Part shown: in pieces, positions 1-4,927 of the stretch
How positions within the stretch are numbered: position 1 is the stretch's first letter
Layout: every line of letters starts with the position of its first letter
Assembly: GCA_035646975.1 (NCBI GenBank)
Contig: DASROJ010000297.1
Location: 1 to 6,480, forward strand
Reading direction: 5' to 3'
Origin: DASROJ01 sp035646975
GTDB taxonomy: Bacteria > Acidobacteriota > Polarisedimenticolia > JACPZX01 > DASXTC01
DNA: 6,480 nt
Translations under genes and position numbers: made by a program
Notes under the pieces: model-generated
Told to the model about the DNA's origin: nothing
Databases searched by the model: none
The model's input: the letters and a program-made list of their open reading frames with translations, nothing else

Positions 1-649
1 GCACAATCTCGGGAAGCGCCCGCACCGCGGTAAGGTGCTGGTTGACCGCACCGCTTTCCACCTCGGACGGCTCTTCGAGCTTGTCAAGGCTGATCGCTCC
101 CTGCACGGCGCCGGACAACGCGCCAGACTCCGCCATGGCCCGCTGACCGACCGCGGCGATCTCCGCGGCGTCGTACCCGAAGAGATTCTGCATCGGCGAC
201 TGGAGCGGTATCGGAAGGGTGCCCTGGGTGAAGAGTTGGGTAAACGCCTCTTCGCTTGGAGTCTCGGCCGTGGCGCCGACATAATCGATCGACTCCATCA
301 GGGCCTGGGCGAACAGCGTGTAACCGTCAAGCAGGGTCATGGCGCTCTGCGACGCGCCGGTGTTCAGAAGAAACGCATGCGTGCCGATCTCGGTCACAGA
401 GGAAAGGCTCTTGAGGTCGGCATCCGACAACCCCTTTCCCTCGCGTCCCAGCTCGGTGTCGCCGATCGGGGGATCCAGACCGAGCCCGATCAGCCTCTCT
501 CTTGCTTCCCAGCCTGCAAGCGCCACCAAAGCGCTGGAGTCCGGATCGAGCAGGATCCCTGTCATCGTCTTTCCTTGAGCGAACGCCGCCCTGGCCGCGG
601 CCAGCCATGACGCTCCGTCTGTCCAGAGTGGATCGGGCGGTTCCTCGGG
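1..649 (-). other. Unrecognised helical tail of the third protein
   Basis: Residues about 515-730 are rich in Ala, Leu, Glu and Gln, with several amphipathic helices (WLAAARAAFAQGK, ALVALAGWEARERLIGLG, LLDGYTLFAQALMESIDYVG, EIAAVGQRAMAESGALSGA). There are no cysteines, in contrast to the preceding half. I recognise no family and the segment continues past the left edge. Confidence 0.5.
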
Positions 650-2191
650 TAGCGTGAACGATGGAAGGAACCGGCAAAGCATGATGTCGCCATCGGGGTG
701 GCTCAGGTCGAGCGCCGACGGGAGCGTGTCGGTGTTTGGCAGGGCCTTGAGATTGGACCACTCACCGAGCACGGAAGACGAGACGGTCACGCCGGGCGAG
801 AGCGCCTCTCCCTTGATCGAAAGGGCCGACACCGGCGAGTTGAACAGTATCGGGGATCCGTTGACGGCGGTGCCCGACAGTGTGTACTGGCCGGGCGGGT
901 TGACCACCTGTCCGTCACCGCAGACTCCTCCACCGGTGCAGTCGACATTGCCCGTGCAGACCGACCCCGGGTTGGAGCCGCCGGTGCAGATGCTCGCGCA
1001 CGATCCACCCGGTTCGCAGTCGAGGTCCTCGCTGCAGATCTGGTTGGCGTTGATGCCGCTCAGACACTTGCGAACGGTGAATGGATCGGTCCCCTGCAAC
1101 AGCTCGATCAGATCGCTCAGACCGTCGCCATCGCTGTCCCCATTGGCGATGAGCGGGTTGAAGCCTTGCTTTGCCTTGCCGTCGGCGCCGATCTCGTAGG
1201 CGTCGGGGATCCCATCGCCGTCTGAATCGACATGCGGCGACTGGGGGATGACGTAATCAGCCTGGTGTGTCGGGCCCTGCTGGACCGGGTTGCCATACTT
1301 GGCGAACCATTTCAGCGTCGTGTTCTTGAAGAGATAGATGGGTTTGCCGAACGGATGCGTCATTGACCAGGTCGTCGGGCTCGGTGGATTCGGAGTGGAG
1401 CCATCCAGCGTGTAGTAGATCGCGAGACAAGGCGCCGGTCCTCCCTCCGTGCACGGGTCGGGAATGGTCGGCGTCAACAGAACGGGTATCGTGCCGGGGT
1501 AATTGCCTGCGCCCGGTTCCGAGAAGGCATCCGGGCCGTTCACGTTGCCGGGTGTGGCCGCTGCGGCCAGCGGAAGATCGCTTGTTCCTTCCGTTCGGCG
1601 GTTCACGTTGATCCTGTCGAGACCGTTCTTCGCGTCGAGCTGCGCAAAGATCGGGACGTTCAGCAGCGGTTGCGGCGGCGCGACACCGCCCAGGCTCGAG
1701 GAGAAGACGAAGGTCCCATTGCCGACCCCTTTGTATCGATAGCGCGTGGTGACCCCGGCCGGCGCCAGCGGGTCAGCGGACAAGTAGAGATCGACATCGA
1801 GGATTCCGTCGAGCGGAGGGACGAGGTCCGCCACTGTCAGGCCGACGGCAAGCTCGCCCGGGTTGCCAGCCGTGAGTGAGGCTCCAATCGTAAAGTTCCC
1901 CTGCCCCGTGGCCATGAGCGCACCGATGTGGCTCTGGGTCACATTGCCCGCTCCGAGCGTCTCATACGCCACGACCAGATCGATCTTCAGGTCACCATTG
2001 AGATCCCCCGCGCGGGCTCCTCGCGCGTGGTCGCCGAGTGACCAGCGAACCGGCGTGCGGTAGGTCCCGTCCGCGTTGGCGTACTCGATCTCGACCGTGC
2101 CATGAAGTGGCAGGCTCGCCATCAGGAGCGATGGGGTCGCCGCCAGGAGCAGTAACGCGGCGAGTGACTTGCCTGGACCGAGGCGAATCAT
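1..2191 (-). CDS. Partial exported protein with VCBS-like, CHB_HEX_C-like, TSP3 and Cys-repeat modules (C-terminus off the window)
   Basis: The frame runs uninterrupted from the ATG at 2189-2191 to the left edge: 730 residues with no stop. The start is supported by GGAG seven bases upstream and by a signal peptide (residues 1-25: GPGK, a Leu/Ala-rich core, cleavage likely after LMA). Modules in order are: FG-GAP/VCBS-like segments (about 63-199, beginning GDLNGDLKIDLVVA); a chitobiase C-terminal-like beta module (about 223-315, with YYTLDGSTPNPPSP); two thrombospondin type-3 calcium loops (321-371); a tandem 26-residue cysteine motif (376-424); a beta stretch (about 434-512); and a mostly helical tail (about 515-730) that I do not recognise. 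These modules are typical of secreted or surface adhesive proteins. No catalytic site is visible, so the CHB_HEX_C-like part does not imply a hydrolase. The start codon overlaps the upstream stop, so translation is probably coupled to the cytochrome/Fn3 gene. Confidence 0.92.
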   Translation of the reverse strand, partial: MIRLGPGKSLAALLLLAATPSLLMASLPLHGTVEIEYANADGTYRTPVRWSLGDHARGARAGDLNGDLKIDLVVAYETLGAGNVTQSHIGALMATGQGNFTIGASLTAGNPGELAVGLTVADLVPPLDGILDVDLYLSADPLAPAGVTTRYRYKGVGNGTFVFSSSLGGVAPPQPLLNVPIFAQLDAKNGLDRINVNRRTEGTSDLPLAAAATPGNVNGPDAFSEPGAGNYPGTIPVLLTPTIPDPCTEGGPAPCLAIYYTLDGSTPNPPSPTTWSMTHPFGKPIYLFKNTTLKWFAKYGNPVQQGPTHQADYVIPQSPHVDSDGDGIPDAYEIGADGKAKQGFNPLIANGDSDGDGLSDLIELLQGTDPFTVRKCLSGINANQICSEDLDCEPGGSCASICTGGSNPGSVCTGNVDCTGGGVCGDGQVVNPPGQYTLSGTAVNGSPILFNSPVSALSIKGEALSPGVTVSSSVLGEWSNLKALPNTDTLPSALDLSHPDGDIMLCRFLPSFTLPEEPPDPLWTDGASWLAAARAAFAQGKTMTGILLDPDSSALVALAGWEARERLIGLGLDPPIGDTELGREGKGLSDADLKSLSSVTEIGTHAFLLNTGASQSAMTLLDGYTLFAQALMESIDYVGATAETPSEEAFTQLFTQGTLPIPLQSPMQNLFGYDAAEIAAVGQRAMAESGALSGAVQGAISLDKLEEPSEVESGAVNQHLTAVRALPEIV
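920..1066 (-). repeat. Tandem pair of 26-residue cysteine motifs (C-x9-C-x5-C-x5-C)
   Basis: Cysteines 376, 386, 392, 398 and 402, 412, 418, 424 repeat with identical spacing, offset by exactly 26 residues. The consensus is C-(x)2-G-x-N-x(3)-(I/V)-C-(S/T)-x(3)-D-C-x(2)-G-G-x-C. The motif begins 5 residues after the calcium repeats. Eight cysteines suggest two small disulfide units. Similar CxxxxDCxxGxC patterns are, from general knowledge, common in secreted proteins of myxobacteria-like lineages. Confidence 0.8.
1079..1231 (-). repeat. Two thrombospondin type-3 calcium-binding repeats
   Basis: Residues 321-371 contain DSDGDGIPDAYE and, 30 residues on, DSDGDGLSDLIE followed by GTDP. The acidic side chains at alternate positions (Asp322, 324, 326, 330 and Asp352, 354, 356, 360) are the calcium ligands of the type-3 repeat family. 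In bacteria such repeats are common linkers in secreted and outer-membrane proteins. Confidence 0.9.
1247..1525 (-). other. CHB_HEX_C-like beta module in the third protein
   Basis: Residues about 223-315 contain AIYYTLDGSTPNPPSP and then KPIYLFKNTTLKWFA, the hallmark pattern of the chitobiase/beta-hexosaminidase C-terminal-like module (YYTxDGSxPxxxS ... I.l..ttlka.a). Here it is an accessory beta-sandwich in a non-enzymatic setting. One cysteine pair (247, 255) may form a disulfide in a loop. Confidence 0.78.
1595..2005 (-). repeat. VCBS/FG-GAP-like segments in the third protein
   Basis: Residues 63-100 read DLNGDLKIDLVVA followed by a GQGNF turn, matching the DxNGDGxxDLxxA ... GNGxF pattern of VCBS/FG-GAP blades. 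A weaker copy at 121-163 has DGILDVDLYLSA then GVGNGTFVF, and a third fragment near 183-199 has AQLDAKNGLDRINVNRR. These usually form blades of a beta-propeller with Asp-rich calcium loops. Three copies are too few for a full propeller alone. Confidence 0.6.
2117..2191 (-). other. Sec signal peptide of the VCBS/TSP3 protein
   Basis: Residues 1-25 have Arg3 and Lys8 before a Leu/Ala-rich core (LAALLLLAATPSLL) and end in LMA, a plausible signal peptidase I site. There is no cysteine at the cleavage position, so a soluble secreted or surface protein is more likely than a lipoprotein. Confidence 0.82.
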
Positions 2192-2202
2192 GGCGCTACT
2201 CC
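2188..2202 (-). promoter_or_regulatory. Gene 2/gene 3 ATGA overlap with GGAG ribosome binding site
   Basis: On the minus strand the stop of gene 2 (TGA, 2188-2190) and the start of gene 3 (ATG, 2189-2191) share an ATGA. GGAG at 2199-2202 lies seven bases before that ATG, inside the last codons of gene 2. This is the classic arrangement for translational coupling and fixes the gene 3 start. Confidence 0.75.
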
Positions 2203-4920
2203 ACTCGCCGGGCCGAACTTGAAGCTGAACTCTCCCATGCTGCCCAGTCGTATCACCGTGTAGGTGTACGAGAGCCCTGACTGGATATCGTTGTCGCGGT
2301 AACTCATCGCCGTGTTGGCGCCGTCACAGGTGAAGGGAGGCGAGATCTGCTGCCAGCGATCGGCCCCGCCTCGCTTGCGGAACACAATGAAGGGGCGCGC
2401 CGCGGTCCCGTCACACCCGGATGGGTAGGCGCTCCATGTCAACTGAACGGTTCCAGCGGAGGGAGTGACCGTCAGAGCGGATGCCTGCGCCGGTTCGAAC
2501 AGATAGTTCTGTGCGCGGAGGGTAGGCCAGTCCAGAACATCATCCGGCACCCACCCGTCCCAGACGTATGGGACGCTGTAGCCTTCCTGGCCGCTCCAAC
2601 CGATCGCCGCCAGATGCAGAATGATGTCGTGCGTCTCCTGCACACCGGCCTGCATGACGTATTGACCTTTGAGGTCGTCGTAACAGAGAAACCCGCCGGT
2701 GGAGGGGAGCGACGTGGGACAGATGAATGTCGAGGGGATCACCCCCGGTTGCTGGTCGAGCGTCTTTGCGTTGGGTCTCAGAGTCCACTGATCCGGCTCT
2801 GCCGGGTCGGGCGGCTGGGTGGGGTCGTTCTGCGAGCCGGCCAGATTGTTGTCGTGATAGCGGGCCACGTACTGTTTGGGCGCGATATTGGGCTCCGTGT
2901 TGTACTGCTTGTAGAGGATGAAACCCAGCAGCGAGTTCGGCTCCAGAGAGCGGAACCTGATCCTCACGAGCGCGGTGGCCTCATCCACCACACTCACCTG
3001 AACGATGTGCGGCGGGGGCAGCTTGTGCTTCCCCTTGAAGATGAGCTTGAGCGGTGTAGAGAGCGGTCCGAGGTTGCCGCTGCGATCGATAGTCTTCATC
3101 TGCCACCAAATCTGCTGATCGATCAGAGGCTCGTAGTTCAGTGGTATCGGCGAGGCGGGGTCGAAGTCCTCGCCTGGAATCGGGTCGGTCCCATCGAACG
3201 ATCGGTAAATCCGGCATCGGAATGTGTCCGACCCGCCGCCGCATGTCAGATGCGCCGGACAACGCGCCGGGTCGGCGATGATCACGCGGTCGCCCCCCGC
3301 CGAGACCCACCGGCTGTCCTGGCCTCTGTCCACGCAGGCGCCGGCCGGTCCACGGTCGCAGCATCCGGCGGTCAGGGTTGCCGCCGGCGGCGCCACGATG
3401 TCTCGCGGCACGCAGGGAACCCAGCCGCTCCAGGCACTCTTGTTGCCGGCGGCGTCACGCGCCCGCGCGGCATAGAAGAACGTGCCACCCGCATCGGCTG
3501 CAGCCAGGGAGAGATCGGAATAGGTGACCCGGGCGCCTGAGACGGGCTGGGCGATCTGTTTAGGCCAGCCGGCCAGCGACTCCGGTTCGCCGACACGCGG
3601 CACGACGACAGCGCGCATCAGCTCATAGCCAGCGGTGTCGTCGCCCGCGGCGGTATTGCGTCGCCATGAGATCTCACAGGTTTCGTGCGTGCCGCCCTGC
3701 GGGATGAGTTTCGACGCGATCGCGTAGGGGATTCGGGGCGGCCTCAGGTCGCGTACGAGGCACTGCGCCGGCTGTGCCGCGGAGCCGTACTCTCCGAGCA
3801 GATTGCGAGGGAAGACCTTGTAGCAGTATGTCTCTCCCGCCAGCAGAGGGTCCAACGGCGTTGCCGAACCGTCATCGCGGAAGTGGTATTCATCCACCCA
3901 CTCATAGATTGCCAGCAGCTCATCGGGAGTCAGCGCGTTGAGCGCCTGGATGTTGTGCGTGACCATCATCGGCATCGTCGGCCAGAGCGCCGGGTCCTGT
4001 CTGCGGCGGAACTGGTCCAGTGTCGTCCCTGCCACGTTGCCGGCCTGCGATGGATCACGCCCTCCCGCGTGGCAGCTCGCGCACTTGGAGGAGAAGAGCG
4101 TCTCTCCCAGGACGGGATTGCCCGGGGCGTCGCGCAGGATCGGGAGATCGTTGGTCTTCGCCACACCGGGCAGGTTGGGGGCGATCGCGGGGCAGGTGTT
4201 GTTCGGAAGCCGGTGCGCGCGCAGCACGTCGTATCCGACCGTGTACTCGCCCGCGGCTGAGGCTGCTTCGTCCCATCGGATCAAGGCAGACATGTGGCTG
4301 CGGAGATCCGCCGTGTTCACGCATTCGGGATTCAGTGACGCCGATATCGTCGGTGGCACTCCGGCTTTGGCCGAGGCTCGTCCGAGCCGCTCCATGCGGA
4401 ACCCCAGGGAGTCGAGCCCCCAGACTTCATACACATAGGTCACGCCAGGGATCACGGGCTCGTCCAGGTACCCCAGACCCAGGGCGATCGCCGCGCCGTA
4501 ATTCTGATCGGGGAGCATCTTGAGCTGCAGCTTCGCGTTGCCGTCGGCGCCGGGTCCCTGCGCGGCGAGCAGGTCGTTCGCATAGTCCGCACCGAACACC
4601 TGCTGGATCATCGCCAGGGCGTCCGCGCGACCGGGCGCCGTGAATACAGCCGTGATCTGCGCGGCGGTGGGCAAAGCCGCAATCGGATCGATGTTGAGCT
4701 GGCTGAAGGAGCTCTGTGTCGATTCCCGTCGGAGGATGTCGTAGCTGTTGTAGCGCTGTATCTTCCCCTCGATCTGCATCCAGCGTACGAGGATCCGGTT
4801 CTGGTCCACGTCGGCGACGGCCTGCACGAGCGTCCGCTCGGTAGGAGGCTCGGCGAACGCGAATCGACCCGCCAGCAGAATCACAGCCCAACTCAGCAGG
4901 TATCTTGGATTGGTTTTCAT
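2188..4920 (-). CDS. Exported multidomain fibronectin-III protein carrying an embedded mono-haem cytochrome c domain
   Basis: This 910-residue protein starts at the ATG at 4918-4920. A frame-open ATG at 5148 would add 76 low-complexity residues, but these lie antisense-free within gene 1's coding sequence, and the 4920 start alone gives a signal peptide: MKTNPR, a hydrophobic core, then AFA before Glu24. The mature protein reads as about six Fn3-like beta modules (approximately 27-188, 189-391, 393-508, 509-627, 635-792, 808-910), each with WxR/W-type core strands and a late GxxYxYxV-type strand. Module 1 has a helical insert (67-154). Module 2 has a cytochrome c domain (266-348) with CASCH at 280-284 and the likely axial Met in TMPMM (315-319). 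Module 4 is cysteine-rich. Haem attachment would occur in the periplasm through the cytochrome c maturation system. A role in electron transfer or redox sensing at the surface is inference. The gene is coupled to both neighbours. No enzyme motif besides the haem site is visible. Confidence 0.93.
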   Translation of the reverse strand: MKTNPRYLLSWAVILLAGRFAFAEPPTERTLVQAVADVDQNRILVRWMQIEGKIQRYNSYDILRRESTQSSFSQLNIDPIAALPTAAQITAVFTAPGRADALAMIQQVFGADYANDLLAAQGPGADGNAKLQLKMLPDQNYGAAIALGLGYLDEPVIPGVTYVYEVWGLDSLGFRMERLGRASAKAGVPPTISASLNPECVNTADLRSHMSALIRWDEAASAAGEYTVGYDVLRAHRLPNNTCPAIAPNLPGVAKTNDLPILRDAPGNPVLGETLFSSKCASCHAGGRDPSQAGNVAGTTLDQFRRRQDPALWPTMPMMVTHNIQALNALTPDELLAIYEWVDEYHFRDDGSATPLDPLLAGETYCYKVFPRNLLGEYGSAAQPAQCLVRDLRPPRIPYAIASKLIPQGGTHETCEISWRRNTAAGDDTAGYELMRAVVVPRVGEPESLAGWPKQIAQPVSGARVTYSDLSLAAADAGGTFFYAARARDAAGNKSAWSGWVPCVPRDIVAPPAATLTAGCCDRGPAGACVDRGQDSRWVSAGGDRVIIADPARCPAHLTCGGGSDTFRCRIYRSFDGTDPIPGEDFDPASPIPLNYEPLIDQQIWWQMKTIDRSGNLGPLSTPLKLIFKGKHKLPPPHIVQVSVVDEATALVRIRFRSLEPNSLLGFILYKQYNTEPNIAPKQYVARYHDNNLAGSQNDPTQPPDPAEPDQWTLRPNAKTLDQQPGVIPSTFICPTSLPSTGGFLCYDDLKGQYVMQAGVQETHDIILHLAAIGWSGQEGYSVPYVWDGWVPDDVLDWPTLRAQNYLFEPAQASALTVTPSAGTVQLTWSAYPSGCDGTAARPFIVFRKRGGADRWQQISPPFTCDGANTAMSYRDNDIQSGLSYTYTVIRLGSMGEFSFKFGPASGVAP
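3214..3363 (-). other. Cysteine-rich segment of Fn3 module 4
   Basis: Residues 520-569 hold six cysteines (520, 521, 529, 554, 560, 569) within 50 residues, with many Gly and Asp. None forms a CXXCH site. The likely role is three disulfide bonds that stabilise a small loop between the first strand (PPAATLTA) and the RIYRSFDG strand. The pairing is not known. Confidence 0.6.
3877..4125 (-). other. Cytochrome c (mono-haem class I-like) domain inserted in Fn3 module 2
   Basis: Residues 266-348 of the Fn3 protein begin with GETLFSSKCASCHAGG. The segment before the haem site matches the usual LFxxxCAxCH helix of class I cytochromes c. Cys280 and Cys283 would bind haem and His284 would be the proximal ligand. 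Thirty-two residues later comes TMPMM; Met316 in the MP pair is the best sixth-ligand candidate (Met318 or Met319 are alternatives). The end, LTPDELLAIYEWVDEY, matches the conserved C-terminal helix (LTxxEhxxhhxYh). The length of about 83 residues suits a small class I cytochrome. It is the only CXXCH in the window. Confidence 0.88.
4459..4722 (-). other. Helical insertion inside Fn3 module 1
   Basis: Residues about 67-154 separate the early strands of module 1 (ending YDILRRE) from its late strand (PGVTYVYEVWGLDS). The segment is predicted by eye to be largely helical (AAQITAVF, RADALAMIQQVFGADYANDL, NYGAAIALGLGYLDE), with no cysteine and no motif I know. It sits at the same point in the module as the cytochrome does in module 2. 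Confidence 0.55.
4852..4920 (-). other. Sec signal peptide of the Fn3/cytochrome protein
   Basis: Residues 1-23 are a short basic start (Lys2, Arg6), a hydrophobic stretch from Tyr7 to about Ala17, and the small-residue site AFA before Glu24. Export by Sec fits the CXXCH site, because c-type haem is attached outside the cytoplasm. No lipobox cysteine is present, so it is not an obvious lipoprotein. Confidence 0.82.
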
Positions 4921-4927
4921 GTCCTCA
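4918..4927 (-). promoter_or_regulatory. Gene 1/gene 2 junction with stop-overlapping ribosome binding site
   Basis: Read on the minus strand, the junction is TGAGGACATG. The TGA ends gene 1, GAGGA (4922-4926) overlaps that stop, and the ATG of gene 2 follows. GAGGA matches the Shine-Dalgarno core but sits very close to the start, so re-initiation by ribosomes finishing gene 1 is likely. No promoter is needed between the genes and none is apparent. Confidence 0.6.

Larger units (their letters stand above)
2191..4842 (-). repeat. Array of about six divergent fibronectin-III-like modules
   Basis: Recurring strand patterns mark the modules in the mature protein: an early strand with Trp (VRW 47, IRW 216, ISW 419, LTW 829), a YxxxR strand (YDILRR, YDVLRA, YELMRA), and a late strand with paired aromatics (TYVYEVWGLD, TYCYKVFPRN, FFYAARARDAAGN, WWQMKTIDRSGN, SYTYTVI). 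These match the B, C and F strands of fibronectin-III domains. Modules 4 and 5 are more divergent and their borders are approximate. Such arrays act as spacers or binding surfaces in secreted proteins. The copies are divergent, so this is not a DNA-level repeat. Confidence 0.75.

Noticed and set aside
35..1225. Plus-strand and other-frame open frames across the left third of the window
   Set aside because: The minus-strand frame from 2191 to the edge covers this region without a stop and holds TSP3, CHB_HEX_C-like and Cys-repeat modules, so the others are shadows.
2007..2016. Perfect palindrome CCCGCGCGGG, considered as a regulatory or terminator element
   Set aside because: It lies inside coding sequence, has no T-tract, and is expected by chance in DNA this rich in GC.
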